Positions 24,507 through 37,637 of a DNA stretch of 64,000 nucleotides are shown here, one piece after another. This DNA is from Arthrinium phaeospermum (taxonomy: Eukaryota; Ascomycota; Sordariomycetes; Amphisphaeriales; Apiosporaceae). A model generated the notes under the pieces. It was not told the origin of the DNA. It made no database searches and saw only the letters and a list, made by a program, of their open reading frames with translations. The stretch covers positions 1,736,001 through 1,800,000 of the forward strand of contig QYRS01000006.1 in assembly GCA_006503535.1 (NCBI GenBank), given 5' to 3'. Numbering within the stretch: the first letter of the stretch is position 1; every line of letters starts with the position of its first letter. The position numbers and the translations under genes were made by a program.

Positions 24507-25889
24507 GGGCGACTACGTACCCAACGTGATCCTGCTATGGTAGCTTTAGCAACAACCATCCTGGCCTCCTAGGACGACTCGCTCACGGCTCGATTCTCGC
24601 TGATTTCATCACACTTCCCGGTTGGTTCCTAGAGACTCAAGGTGTGAACGCTTTAGATCCGCACTTAGACATGCATTCGTCGCTGGGTTTTGGGAGGGGG
24701 AGGCAAGGGGGCACTTTCTTATCGGACTTGAGGGCGTTTATATGGAAAAGCGGATGATTGCAAAAGATCATATGATACCTACTTACTTAGACGCGTAGGT
24801 ACCGGGGGCCCGCAGTCGGGAACGAGAAGCACGGACGGAATCCGATGGGCTTCTGACGAATTTTAATGATGGAGGAGACAGTTCTTCACACCCGGATGCG
24901 AAGTCGTCAATGGGTCTTATGAGCTTTCACTTTATTAGACGAGCATACTTACTTACATTCACACACGGGCGGCGACGACGCGATGTGAGTCGAGGAATGG
25001 TGGGGGAGCGAGACGGCGGCGACTGCGTCTGAGCTAGTCAGTACCTTCCTTGCCTACAGCCAACTTACTGATGCTGAGGCGGGCTCCCTTGGTGGACCGA
25101 GGAGTTTAGTTGGTCGGCTGGAGCGAGGAAAGCAGACCCTTTTCATGGCGAGGAATTACGGCGATCAAGGCCAGAATACCCATCCAACCCAGGCAACAAT
25201 ACCCAGAATCAGATAAACATTATACTTAGTAAAAAACAGTTTTTAAAAACTCCCTCGGGTGCAATTCTGAAGACGTCAAGGCATGAGGGAGTGAGAGAAC
25301 ATGGTGCATATTGGCTCCATTATGTGGTACGCAGCTGCGCTTGATGGACTCGAGTGATGGCAATTGGATGGCTACCATGGAATGACTGCGTGGTTTCTCC
25401 TACGGTAATTGAAATGATGCACTCCGAAAGCGACGTCCTCGGCGGCTCTACAGCGCCGGCCGATGTGCGGCTCACTGGTGCTATCCACGCCCGAAGGTTT
25501 AAGTACCTATTCGGCCATGGTCAGTGAGAATGCCTTGACCACTTCACCAATGGCCGCGGCGGCAACCCACTCTCATCTCTAGTACACTACTGTCAGTCTG
25601 TGCACAACTACCACCATCAATCGGGGGGTATGGGAAATCACGACGTCATTGGCGTCATGATCTAGGTATAGGTTAGGCCCCCCGCGACTGCGACAGCCCG
25701 CAACCGATGACCCCGCTACATGATTGATGCAGCACCGACCGCCGCGACGCTCCGACTCAGGGACGACCTTGCAGCTTTACTGTATTGAAATTCCATGGAT
25801 GTGCAGTGACGGGGACGGCGGCGACGGGGCGGCGCTGAGGGCTTCTGTCGCATCACCAGTCTGTCTGTCTGTGTCTTGCCATCCGAATG
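24507..25889. other. intergenic between convergent genes
   Basis: About 1.4 kb between the 3' ends of the histidine kinase and the minus-strand membrane protein. It holds only UTR-like sequence; nothing coding was recognised. Confidence 0.6.
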
Positions 25890-28339
25890 TTACTTGTCGC
25901 CGCCATCGTCGGTGCCAGCCGGCCCCGTCGCCTCCGTCGCCTTGCTCTTTTCGGACGGGTCTGGTTGCTCTTCTTTTTCTTCTTCCGCTTCGTAATCGCT
26001 GATCCTCTGTCCAGAGGTAAGCTCTGCCGCTGCTACGGGTGTTGGGCCGGTCCATATCTCGGTACCATATTCAGCGTCGAACCGGGCCGCAGCAGCGTCG
26101 TTGTTCACGGTGGCGGATGCCGGTTTGAGGATGGATTTGGCCGGGGCTTTGGATGTCTGCGACGACTCTCCTTCGGCCGCCGCCGTCGCCGTTGTCGCGA
26201 TAGTATCAATGACAGCCCGCCGATCGCCGGCTCTGGGCGCGGAAGATGTGGTGCCGTCGCCGTTACCGCTGCCGTCGTCGTCGCCGCCGCCCATGAGAGG
26301 AAGGGACGGCGGCGACGTTTGCGGGATGATGAAGGGGCGACCCGGGTGCGGGCCCTGGCCCATGTTGGCGCGGAGCCAGCCCGTGTAGAAGGAGAGGCGG
26401 GTGACGCGGCTGCGGGCCGAGTCGGACTTGGACCGGGACGTGGTGTCGGTGATGTCGCGGGAGTCGGTGCTGGTTACCCAGAAGAGGACGACGGCGTTGA
26501 AGAGGACTGCATGCGAATGGCGCCGTGGCGTATGGTCAGCCGGGTTTGTCGGGGAGAAAGAGGGATAGATGGGAGTGCGTGTCATCAGCTTAGTTGACGT
26601 ACCGTCAATCTTGCAGCAGAGGAGGCATAGCCAGGCTGGCTCGCCGTCGAGTAACATCAGGGCTAGGAGGTTTCTGGGGTATATCGTCCGTCAGTCATCG
26701 GCTTCCGGAGGGAGAGCGGCGGGACTCGGGGTTCTTACGCGATGCTGCTGCTGAGCGAGAGACAGCATCCCGCGAACGACTTCTTGGCAACTCGAAGCAG
26801 CCTCTCACTTCTCTTCCGCGTGCCACCGGATGCTGCCGTCGGCGAGATCTCGGCTGAGCCCTTGACAGTATATCCTGCAAGCGCGTCAGTATAGGGGGAA
26901 ACTCCGGTAGTATGTAGGTCGCACGCACGATAGATGGGGTAGGTGAACACGGCGGTCAGGTATGCCTAGAAGATCAGTAGCCGTGTTAGCACGGAGTCAT
27001 GGGTTGGAAGTGGAAGTGGCGCTGCTGCTGCTGTTATATAGTCTCGCGAACGCACATTGCAGGCCACGTCAACGGCAACGGGCCCTATCATGGCGCTCTG
27101 CTGGATACCGATGATGCAAAGGCCGTTTTCCATGCGGCTGAACCGACTGCGGTGGTGGGATCTCGTCAGCTTTGCCAGTTCATGACTTGCGGCCCGAGGG
27201 TAAAGTAGATCTCCTATGCATCAAGTGAAAAACCTACAAGATGATAAGAACTATCCAACACCCAAATAGGGCGACTAGAGGAGTGTGGATCAGTGCCATA
27301 TATCAACATCAACTGACTGGTGGCGGTTTCACGTACCCGTGAGTACGGCGAAATGTATGAGATATGGCTTCGATCTGCAGCGACTGACACCACTGCCCCA
27401 TACAGTATACTATCAAAACATGATCAGTATAGTTGAACGAATACACCAGACATGATATGCAATATTGCTGGCTAAGGGCTAACATAACTTACCGCACGGT
27501 CACATAGAAACATATAGACGAGCTACCAGCCCAAACGTCGTTATGTCAACAGCAATGACCCCTTCATTCTGGTCACAAGTGGGAAGGAGAGATACTTACG
27601 GCCTATAGTAAAGTACGCGTTCTTAGCTTAGTACGCCCGTCTGGAAAGGAAGGTTGGCGAGAGGCATCAAAAGGGAGTGGCATATCCATGTGCTTACCTT
27701 GCTAGAGAGGTATGCCAGTAGACACAAAAGCGTCGCGGCCTCGCAGAGCGAATGGTAATCGTTGAGGGAGAAGCTGTAGTGCAGCACGGTGGACGCCATT
27801 ACGAACAGGTACGAGTCGAAGTAGATGGCTAGGAGCACTAGAGGCTTGGTGAGCTGCTTGTGAGTACCTTTCTATCGTGCAAAACCGATGCTTCGCGTCC
27901 AACTGGTGGCGGTGGGTAGTGAACTTACGCCAGTGAGTCCATGCTAGACTCCGCCAGCTCTTCACTTGGGCGACGCGGAACACTGTGTTGTCGAAGTTGT
28001 TTTCATGAATATTAGTCGCAAGCACATCGATGATGGGGATTTGATGAAGGACAGACGGGATTTGCTACGAGGGAGGGGTCGCTGAATGGAACAGATTGAG
28101 AAGGGTGTTCTGTTCGGTCGGATGGGAGAAAAAGGGGGGGAGAGGATAGGGGAGGAAGACGGACAGAAGAACGAGGCACAGGCACCGCTGGCTAGCACGG
28201 AGACCACGATGCCGCTCACCTTGGCATACCTCGGTTCCGGTTCGAAGTAGATGCCGTAGGCGGGGCGGCGGCCGGCGAGGGGTAGCGGCAGTCCGGAAGG
28301 AGGGGTCATGGTCATCAGCGGCGACATGGCGGGAAGCAT
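25890..28339 (-). CDS. fungal polytopic membrane protein, unknown function (11 exons)
   Basis: Eleven minus-strand exons were rebuilt: 28339-28220, 28064-27929, 27837-27698, 27522-27493, 27409-27337, 27274-27238, 27146-27056, 26965-26929, 26874-26739, 26673-26603, 26506-25890. They total 495 residues with matching phases throughout. Exon 4 is only 30 bp (LVYMFLCDRA). The protein has six or seven hydrophobic spans, for example around LLAIYFDSYLFVMAS, LIHFAVLTGVALFGCWIVLI, IANLLALMLLD and VLFNAVVLFWVTS. Conserved-looking blocks are NIHENNFDN, WRSLAWTHW, DGEPAWLCLLCC and KSFAGCCLSLSSSIAN. The 190-residue C-terminal tail is cytosol-like: acidic and Ala/Ser/Asp-rich. The arrangement resembles receptor-like membrane proteins found widely in filamentous fungi, but I do not know a function. 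The exon 3 acceptor (CTAG before CTCCTA) is the least certain junction. Confidence 0.82.
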
Positions 28340-31300
28340 TCCATCATCCAGGCGGGAGGGCCTTATTTTGACGTCGTTGGCTGGCTTATGATACTAGGTA
28401 CTGACTTAGGTATGTCTTTTGGAGAATAACGACGGATGTGGGCGTGCCATGGTCTTGTTTGTTTCTATTTCCCTCCTCCCCCTATCCTCCCCGCGATCTC
28501 GCAAGCAGGCCTGGCTTGTTTGCCGACGGGGTGGATGATTCGACGACCACAAATAGCAGGGCCCGTGTCTGTGTACGAGGTTGGGATGAACTACTCTGAT
28601 AATTGACGTTGAAGAATACGAGGATTCTCATAAGAGTTGGCTGTCGTGTCATGATACTGCATGCAAATTGTTCGCTTTGAGGATGGCTTCAACTTAATTT
28701 TGGTGCATAGGCGCCATTCTCAGACCATTTCATCCCGCGGCGGTAGTTCAGCTACAGTACTTGTACTGCTACATCGTACATATTTGGATGCCGTCACCCG
28801 CAAGAGGTGTATGCGTGAACAAGACGACGTGTCCGGGGTACAATCCGGGGATAGCTATCTTTCCTAGAAAGGGAAAGCCACTTGGATGCAGCTGCTGGGC
28901 ATCATTAGGGTCTGTATGAACAATTGTCCTGGTAACATTCTTGGTAACCTCCATTATCAGGCTGGGCAAAAGCTTCACACAACTTGATCTACCTGCTCGA
29001 AGGGTTTACCAAACGGACAGAACAGGCCCAACTGCCAAATGATATTGCAATCACATCGCCGCCGGAATGTACCGCATGAGAGGTAATTACATAATTACCT
29101 GGACATACAGGTCGGACATGCTCCAAGCCCGGGGCCTCCCACGTGACCTTGACCTGGCTGATCCTGGTCAAGTTAGAGTTGGTGCCTGCCTTTTTGAGTT
29201 CTGTCAAGGTTTGAAAGTAACCTGATATGCTATGGGTCTCGCCCTTTTCAGCAGAGTGCCGGAAATCAAAAGACTGCCCGAAGAAAACTGGTGGGGACGT
29301 GGAAATGTTCTAGCAACCGCATAATCTCGAATCGTGGAGTGCATCGTTTGTTGTAGAACGACTCCCAGCTCGAGACCCAACCCCAAAGACCCAGTGACGA
29401 TTTGCCTTACGCCATTCATGCAGGCCAAGCCCGTGATTCGCGGAGTGTGGCTGAGCCGTGCGACTGTGGCAAGTGTGTTACGAACCGGAGGCAGCCACAA
29501 GCTTTTGGCGGGTTGCTATTTTTGTTTTTAGCACCTGTCAATCAGGGGTTCCCCCCAGATCGCCTCGCGCGGCTGAGTGTAGGCAAACCCGCAAAAAGAG
29601 GGCGTCTTCGTAACGCTGCTGACAGCACTGCTGACTTGACACGAATACTGCACCGAGGAGGTTACGACGATGCTGCCGCCGAGTGCCTAGCTGCCAGGGG
29701 GGTTGGGGGGGAGCGCGCAGTAAGGAGCTGCAGCCGATGCTGTTTGGCTGCTCCCTCTGAAGCGTATTCACATGATAGGCTTGTTGGAAGGCAAAGGGTC
29801 TCGTTTCCACCCGTCACGGAGCCACGATAATAATATCAATAGCCACAGACCGACCGTTGAACTCTGCTAAGCGATGCAAAAAGCTACCTGGTAAATTATG
29901 ATCCGACAAACGGATATACGTGATTGTATGGATAAGCCGTCGTTCAGCCGTTGCCATTTGCCATGTAGGTAGCAGTGATACAATGTGTTGCGGGGACATT
30001 ATATTACACACAGCGTCGGTGAAATAACGTCGTGGCACAAGAATGGGACCAGTAAGGGGCGCTGAGGTCTCTGGGCGGCTGCGTGGCGGGAAGGAACAGC
30101 AGCCGCAGCTGGAAAGCCAAAAAAAGCAAACGTTCGTTTACTTCATTCGTTGTTCTGCGAACCGTCGTCGAGTTGTTCTACGGAGCCTGTGTGTCAGTCC
30201 ACTACGGCGAATCATCAATGCATTGGCGGCGAGCGAACGCGATCGTCAAGAGTCAACTACCGGCCGACGAATGGCGGTTCCTGATTGCAGCATTCCGCTT
30301 CGACAGCGACGTCATTTGCGACGGGTTGTCGGCAACGTGTTGATGGGGACTGACTTAATGGGCGCCCAGTTTTCCTGGAGATTGGGTGACACCCTAACGA
30401 AAGGCTCCGAATCATACTTACCCAATCAAGAGTAGCTTTGACGCCGGCTTGTGCTCCTCAAAAAAACAAAATACGCGCTCTCGATATCTACCTCCCCACT
30501 ATCGAGAAATTATGAGCAGTCCAGGATCTTCTACTACTACTCCATAGCTCGTTAAATCTAGCTCAATCTGGGATGATTCTTCGCAAACCTAGAAATACTG
30601 CTTATGGTAAAAGAACGGTGATTGAACAACCCATATGCAAAGTATCTTGGGTGCGTCTTGGTGTCTTGAACTGGTCAGTTGGGACAGGGGGACACTGCTG
30701 TTTTCGGCGGGGCGCTGGGGGGGCACTGGTGGGCACATGGCTTGTGCTGCGCCTGCTTCGAAATCTTGAAACGGCAGGACGCTAGCGCTGTAAATCAAGG
30801 GTCAATCGCAGTCCTTGTACTGGGTACTGACGAGCGGAAGAGGGCAGTGGGCAGGCAGTGGGCATTGGTAGGAGGGGACCCCCATGTATCCTTTCATCAC
30901 TGTGAAACCCGCCGCCCCAAATTATTCTGCCACAGCAACACAACACCTTCAATCAACACCCGCTACAGCGACTTTGCCGGCTTTCTTCACGAGCAGCCCT
31001 CCCCCGTTCGTTTCGACTACCCTCGAACCTGAACTTGTTCCTTTGTTCTGCACTTGCTTGGTTCGCCGCCCCTCTCCTGAAAGAGATACGAGACGACGCA
31101 AGACTCCCGAACAATTTACTTTGTGCACTTGCACTTGCATTGCATCTTGGCGAAAAGGCACAAAGTTGGCCCGTACATAACTTACCAAGTCGCATCGAAA
31201 CGCCCGACCACGACGACGACGACGGCGCGACGTTCAGAGTTCGGCGCACTATTTCCTGCAACCAACTCTGTCGGCGTCAGAACTTTTGACTGAATTGCAT

Positions 31301-31649
31301 TGGACTGGACTGGATTCTCCAGGGTCAAGGGTCGGGAGAGAAGCGAAACAAGAAGTCGAATTCCCATTCCAACCTGAACCCAGCGACAAAGTTGCGCATG
31401 AACCACAGCCACTTGCGATCACCAACCAAACTCTCCTCCACATTGGCACATTCCAGTATCTCCAACATCTATCTCCAGCACGAACCTTGGGTCCATTTGG
31501 CGACTCGTTCACGCGCTGTACACCCGACCGGTCGCCCGTTTCCGGCTGTCTCACTGGACGCTGCTACATTACCGGCCATCCATTCCACCTCCACTACTCC
31601 GACCTTCTTTTCCCAAACATTAGGGGTGGCAGGGATATAACTAACAACC
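28340..31649. other. intergenic/leader region upstream of chitin synthase
   Basis: About 3.3 kb between divergent genes. No supported coding region. The last 700 bases are AC/CT-rich, like the long leaders of fungal chitin synthase genes. Short open frames here (for example 29402-29830 and 30043-30435) lack coding features. Confidence 0.6.
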
Positions 31650-34600
31650 ATGTCGTATAATCGCCTAGGTAAGTCGGCTGTTTCATCGTCAATGCCCTCT
31701 CGACCCCCCTTCTCCTTTGCCTGTGCCTCCCTCCGCCTTTCTTAGGTATCCTGCCCTCCCTATCAGTGCCTCAACCACTGCTATTGCCACCTTGAATGCG
31801 CCGAGATCAGGGGGCCTGAGCCAGTACCCGTCGTTGCTGTAAATTACATTGGGCTTGGGCCGTTACTTGCCCCATCCTCTCTACGTGTAGCTATTCTTTC
31901 ACTACCTTCTTTTGCCTTCGGATCCTCCGAGTAGCAACCTCACTACTTTCCCTTCTTCTCGCCCCCTTCACTGTCTATACTTTCTCTCAGGGGCTGTGCC
32001 TTGTGATCTTCGCGCGAGACCTCAACCGGACGACCAAAGAGAGTTGCGCGTCTCAAGTGGTGCAGGCAACCAACCAACCCAAAACGTTATCAGAGTGCGA
32101 AAAGCATCTGAACATAACAACACAGCTCTGCCGGTTCCAGACATTCTCTAATACTCTTCTTTGCTAGCCGACGACGGTTACTACGATCCTACTATGGATA
32201 ACAGAATGCACCGGACGCCCTCACCAGGGCATCCGCTCCAACATGGCTATCAGCTCGACGATGTGCCTTACGGCCAACCGCCGCCACCTTCACACTCGAA
32301 TCTCGATCTCCCCCCGGCTGGTGGTCCGGGCAGGTACACACCCAGCGACCGTTTACCTCTGAACGCGGCGCATTCGGTAGACAACTTCTCGCAGAGCGGC
32401 TATGGCCAGGCCCCAGGGTACGGCGGATCCGAATACGCAGTCAACCCAGAGGCACACCACGACCAGTACTATAACCAGCCCTACGAGTCTTCACCGGGAG
32501 TGACACCTTACGACGAACACCAGGGATACGAGCTTAATGATCAGCGACCTATGCTGCAGCAGAATGATTCGTACGCACATGGTGGCATGCCGGAGCCCTA
32601 CAAGGACGAACCCCAGCAAGGTGGTGGTGGCAACCTGAAGCGCTGGAAGACGGTCAAGCAGGTCTTGCTGTACCGCGGTAACTTGGTTCTGGATTGTCCC
32701 ATCCCTCCGAGGCTGCTGAACCAGCTCCCTCACGGCGAACGTGATGAGTTCACTCATATGCGGTACACAGCCGCCACTTGCGACCCCAACGATTTCTACA
32801 ACGAGAATTTCACCCTGCGCCAGAAGCTGTTCAGCAAGCCGCGTCACACCGAGTTGTTCGTTGTTATTACCATGTACAACGAGGATGACATCTTGTTCGC
32901 CCGTACCATGATTGGTGTTCTGAAGAACATCGAGTACATGTGCAGTCGCAAGGAAAGCAAGACGTGGGGTCCCGACGCCTGGAAGAAGATCGTGGTGTGC
33001 GTTGTTAGCGACGGACGTGGTAAAATCAACCCCCGTACCCGAGCCCTGCTCGCCGGTATGGGTGTCTACCAGGATGGTATCGCCAAGCAGCAGGTCAACG
33101 GAAAGGACGTCACGTCGCATATCTACGAGTATACCACTCAGGTTGGCATGACCATCAAGAACGATGTTGTGCAACTCATCCCGAAGAAGCAACCCGTTCA
33201 ACTCTTGTTCTGTTTGAAGGAAAAGAACCAGAAGAAGATCAACTCTCATCGATGGTTCTTCCAGGCCTTTGGCCGCGTTCTGGACCCCAACATCTGCGTT
33301 CTGCTCGATGCGGGTACCAAGCCCGGAGGCACTTCAATCTACCACTTGTGGAAAGCCTTTGATCTTGAGCCCATGTGCGCTGGCGCTTGTGGTGAAATCA
33401 AAGCCATGTTGGGTACCGGTGGCAGGCATCTCATCAACCCCCTGGTCGCGACGCAAAACTTCGAATACAAGATGAGTAACATCCTGGACAAGCCTCTGGA
33501 GTCTGCGTTCGGTTTCATTTCTGTGTTGCCCGGTGCCTTCTCGGCCTACCGCTATGTGGCTTTGCAGAATGACAAGAATGGCCAGGGTCCTTTGGAGAAG
33601 TACTTCAAGGGTGAGACGCTCGAGGGTTCTGATGCAGGTGTCTTCGAGTCCAACATGTACCTTGCCGAGGATCGTATTCTTTGTTTCGAGCTTGTCACGA
33701 AGCGAAACTGCCATTGGATCCTGCAGTACGTCAAGTCGGCGACGGGAGAGACTGATGTGCCGGATACCGTCACAGAACTCATTCTCCAGCGCCGACGTTG
33801 GCTCAACGGTTCCTTCTTCGCCGCCATCTACGCCATTGCCCACTTCTACCAGTTCTTCCGCTCCGACCACTCTCTCCTTCGCAAGCTGATGTTCTTCTTG
33901 GAGTTCATCTTCCAGACCATCAACATGATCTTCGCTTGGTTCGCCATTGGTAACTTCTTCCTCGTCTTCAAGATTCTTACTACGAGTTTGGGTGACAAGG
34001 ACTTACTGTCAACTACCGGCACAATCCTCGGCGTTGTGTTTACGTGGTTCTACGGTGTCTCGCTCATATCTTGTTTCGTCCTCTCGCTTGGTAATCGGCC
34101 CTCTGGTTCTGGCAAGCTCTATGGTGCCATGGTCATCTTCTGGGCCATCATTATGGCGTAAGTCTTTTCCCCCCCCACCGCCCCCAGTTTGGCGGACTCG
34201 CACTGACATCAATCTGATTAGATACCTCATGTTCGCCGCTGTCTTCATTGCCGTTCAAGCCATCCGAGCGCAGGTCAAGGACGGTTTTGACCCCAGCGAT
34301 CTGATCAAGAACAAGGTCTTTGCGTCTCTGATCATCTCGACCATGGCGACGTACGGATTGTGGCTTGTTGCCTCGCTCCTTATGTTCGATCCTTGGCACA
34401 TGATTACATCCATGTTTCAGTACATCCTGTTGTCGCCTGCCTACGTCAATGTCATGAACGTCTACGCCTTCTGCAACACCCACGATATCTCATGGGGTAC
34501 GAAGGGTGACGACGGTGCCGAATCGCTGCCCACGGTCGATACCAAGGATGGCAAGGGTAAGACTGACTTGCCAGACGAGGGTGATTTGAACGCGTCGTAT

Positions 34601-34930
34601 GAGCGCGAGCTGGCTGTCTTCAACAAGAAGTTTGTTCCTATCAAGAAGCCCCCTACGGACCACGACAGAGCCGAGAAGCAGCTTGACTACTACCGATGGA
34701 TCCGAACGCTGGTCGTATTGGTCTGGATGATAACAAACTTCGGACTATGCGCACTGGTGTTGAGTACGGCTGGTCTGGAGAGACTGAGCCCCGATGCGGC
34801 AGCTGCCAACGAGGACAAGCGTGCCACATTGTACATGACCATCATCCTGTGGAGTGTGGCCTTCCTGAGCGCCTTCAAGTTCATTGGCGCCCTCTGGTTC
34901 TTGATTGTGCGCATGTTCAGAGGCGTGTAA
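31650..34930 (+). CDS. chsB: class III chitin synthase
   Basis: Three exons (31650-31668, 32168-34157, 34222-34930) encode 905 residues. Exon 1 gives only MSYNRL plus one base, and a 499-bp intron follows. It polymerises N-acetylglucosamine from UDP-GlcNAc into chitin at the plasma membrane of growing tips and septa. Residues 1-155 are a Pro/Gln/Tyr-rich disordered region. The catalytic core shows [72 protein letters not shown] and the invariant QRRRW (547-551). At least six transmembrane spans follow, with [17 protein letters not shown] between the last groups. The IAKQQVNG and NPRTRA blocks place it in class III rather than I or II. Symbol given by class (A. nidulans chsB, N. crassa chs-1 type). 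Confidence 0.95.
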
Positions 34931-36303
34931 ACGAGCAAGACCTTGTTTGGGCCTTTGTATTCCTGTGCAACAACCCCCTTCTTGGCCGGGCAGCAACCCT
35001 TGTGCTTTTGTTTTTCTTCTTTTCTTTTGCATCCCGGATAACGATCGTCTCCGTGGCTGTCATTGCGGTTATGGTGCCATCATTCATGGGCTGTTCCGGT
35101 GTTCTGGGTATACTGCGCGTCTTCGATATAAGAGGGATCTAAGTGGCTGCGCGACGAGATGGGGGCGATGTGTTGGAGGATGGACCCATGTACGCTACGA
35201 GGAAAGGCGACGGGCGTGCGCCGTGCGTGCGCTGATGCTCTTACGCGGCAGCGGGTGGTTTTGTTGTTGTTTTAGCTGAGGTTTGGAGACGATAATGGTC
35301 TCCTTATTATTCATATACCCGGTATTCATTCATGTCATTACTCTTTTCATGAAGAACGATTTCAGATTTTATAGATTCAGGAGATAAAGCGTTATGACAA
35401 CGCGAACATGCTTCTTGGTCAATGTTCTTTTGCTGCCTCCGCATCTTGTGCCTCTGGGAACATCGCGTTGCCCCATGTGATATCCATCACCGTCGTGCCT
35501 TGACCTTAGTTATTCTGCCTGTCAAGCATCCAACAATCGTTCGTTTCCCCGTTTTGTTGAATTCCCCGGAATGCTTGTTTCCCCAACTCGGCTCCGTCCT
35601 TGTGAAAGTGAGGGGTTAATCTGCAGGCACCCAGATGCGGCCAAACTCAGCTGCGTCTCACCTACATATGGCACGGTTTGGCAGCACATCGGCGGACCCC
35701 GGGTTGTGTCGCTCATTGCTTACTTGCTTTTAGGGGGCAGGTGCGGCTCGAACAGCCCATTTTTCTAGGGGCGCAAAGCAGCGCGCTGTGAAAGGTGCTG
35801 CAGCTGATGCAGTGATGCAACAATAAACTCGCAAACCATTGGCAAAATGCTTCCGTGCCGGCCTTTTGGCCTGCATGCAGGCAGGCCAACAAATGGCATT
35901 TTCGCCTCTTCGCTCCAGGCCTTGTTTCCCCCGCCTTGCGCTCCCTCCTCCCATCGGAGCACGCGGAGTTCCTTCGTCTGGCTTCGGGGGATGCGCGCAT
36001 ATCTCCTGACACCAGACTGTCAGTCGACCAATTCTTTCGGGGAAGTTAGGAACTGTCGATTCTTGCCTTGAGGAGAGAGCAACTGAGCCAAGATATCGAT
36101 CTTGTGTAACTGATACTTCGTACATTTCGGGTCTTTCTACCGGCCGAGTCTCAAATAAATAGCGACGAGATCGTCTGGTTCTAACGACAGCCATTCATAC
36201 TCATCATACGCATACTTCTTTCCACCCGACATAAGTCATCGCACACCTACACACCTCCATCCATACATAACCCATCCCATCTATCCCCACCACCACCGCC
36301 ATC
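34931..36303. other. intergenic, 3' UTR of chitin synthase and methyltransferase promoter
   Basis: About 1.4 kb without a supported gene. It contains a hairpin with 9-bp arms (35866-35874 and 35881-35889, arm TTGGCCTGC, 6-nt loop), followed by the promoter and CT/AC-rich leader of the methyltransferase. Confidence 0.55.
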
Positions 36304-37221
36304 ATGGCCCCCTCACCCCTCACCACCGTCTCCCAAAACATCTACGACAGCGACCCGGCCTTCTATGCCAAGTACGCCGAGCTCCGCGAGAACCGCCCCG
36401 AGACCCAGCAGGCGGGCGTCCCGGACATGGCGACGCTGCACGAGCTGCTCCCCTCGCTGCAGGGCAAGCGCGTCCTCGACCTCGGCTGCGGCGACGGCTG
36501 GTTCTGCCGCTGGGCCAGCGCCCGCGGCGCCGCCGTCTGCCGCGGCGTCGACGCCTCGGCCGCCCAGCTCGAGCGCGCCCGCCAGGTCACGGAACTGCAC
36601 CGCGCCTACCTTCTGGAGTCGCGCGGCAGCGATGGGGCGGACGTCGCGGCGGCTGAGGGCGCGGAGGTGGACTATGTCCGCGCGGATCTGAACCAGAAGG
36701 GGGCGCTGAAGGCGGCGGTGTTGTCTTCGTCGTCCTCCTCATTGGAAGAGGGGAAGAAGCCGCAAAAGTTCCAGGTCGCGTTCTGTTCGCTGTCGCTGCA
36801 CTACCTCGCCGACCTCCGGGGCATCCTCGACGAGATCAGCGACTGCCTGGCCCCCGGCGCGTTCCTCTTCTTCTCGATCGAGCACCCGATGGCGACGGCG
36901 CCCAAGGTGAAGGTGCCGAAGCTGCTGAGCAACCCCGTGGAGGACGGGGACGGCAAGGCCGTGTGGCCGCTGCGGGACTACATGGCCGAGGGCGAGCGGG
37001 TCAAGACGTGGCTGGGGGCCGACGTCCAGAAGCAGCACCGGACCGTCTCGTCGTACCTCAACGCCCTGACGGCGGCCGGGTTCGACGTGGTCAAGAGCTG
37101 GGAGTGGGGCGTCCGGGACGGCGGCGAGGGCGAGGTCGACCAGATGCGGCGGGATCGGAACTTTGGGGTTACGGAGAGTGTGTTTCCTTACTTTATGGGG
37201 TTCAAGGTATGGAAGAGATGA
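36304..37221 (+). CDS. class I SAM-dependent methyltransferase (type 11 family)
   Basis: Single-exon gene of 305 residues. The SAM-binding motif I is VLDLGCGDGW (57-66), with an acidic GVDAS motif II about 20 residues later and motif IV/post-motif region FCSLSLHYLADL. The rest fits small-molecule methyltransferases of the Methyltransf_11/25 type common in bacteria and fungi. Substrate unknown. The ATG follows a typical AC-rich fungal leader (CACCACCACCGCCATCATGG context). The coding region is unusually GC-rich in its first half, which together with the lack of introns could reflect old acquisition from bacteria, though that is only inference. It converges on the MFS transporter gene. Confidence 0.9.
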   Translation: MAPSPLTTVSQNIYDSDPAFYAKYAELRENRPETQQAGVPDMATLHELLPSLQGKRVLDLGCGDGWFCRWASARGAAVCRGVDASAAQLERARQVTELHRAYLLESRGSDGADVAAAEGAEVDYVRADLNQKGALKAAVLSSSSSSLEEGKKPQKFQVAFCSLSLHYLADLRGILDEISDCLAPGAFLFFSIEHPMATAPKVKVPKLLSNPVEDGDGKAVWPLRDYMAEGERVKTWLGADVQKQHRTVSSYLNALTAAGFDVVKSWEWGVRDGGEGEVDQMRRDRNFGVTESVFPYFMGFKVWKR

Positions 37222-37637
37222 GGCGTGGGCCGGTCCAGCAGCTTATCGCCTGACCATGAAGGTCTGGTCCTCTTTGGTTTGACAGTTACCCACTCACCTC
37301 TTTTCTAACCTTTTTCTCCTTGTAACAGTCGTGCCGGGGCTGAGTTGGAGGCAAGTGTTCGGGATTCGAGTTATATGATAAAGGGAATGTGTGCAGACAC
37401 ATTGGGGGTGGTATACAACTTTCCTTGCTTGGCGGTGTCGGTAAACTTAGGAGTCTTAACATAGTTATTTGAACTTTTCTTGCTATTGCGTAATATTTTG
37501 GTTAACGATTTACTCAGTGGTATGACTTCGGGGAATCATAGGTTGTAGTAGCAAGGTTTACCCCGGATGTTTGCTTTTCCTATAATTTCCAATATGTATA
37601 CATATATATACTAACGCTCTTGTAGGCCTTTGGAGAC
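37222..37637. other. shared 3' region of convergent genes
   Basis: About 400 bp of AT-richer sequence between the methyltransferase and MFS stop codons, containing only 3' UTR-like sequence. Confidence 0.6.

Noticed and set aside
27837..27929. Reading QLTKPL before exon 3 of the membrane protein as coding
   Set aside because: It would need a phase-0 donor that is absent; the CTAG acceptor with phase 1 is the only clean join, though this junction stays the weakest in the model.
31286..31660. 124-codon frame overlapping the chitin synthase start
   Set aside because: Begins at a non-ATG codon in the leader and has no coding signature; the chitin synthase start is better supported.
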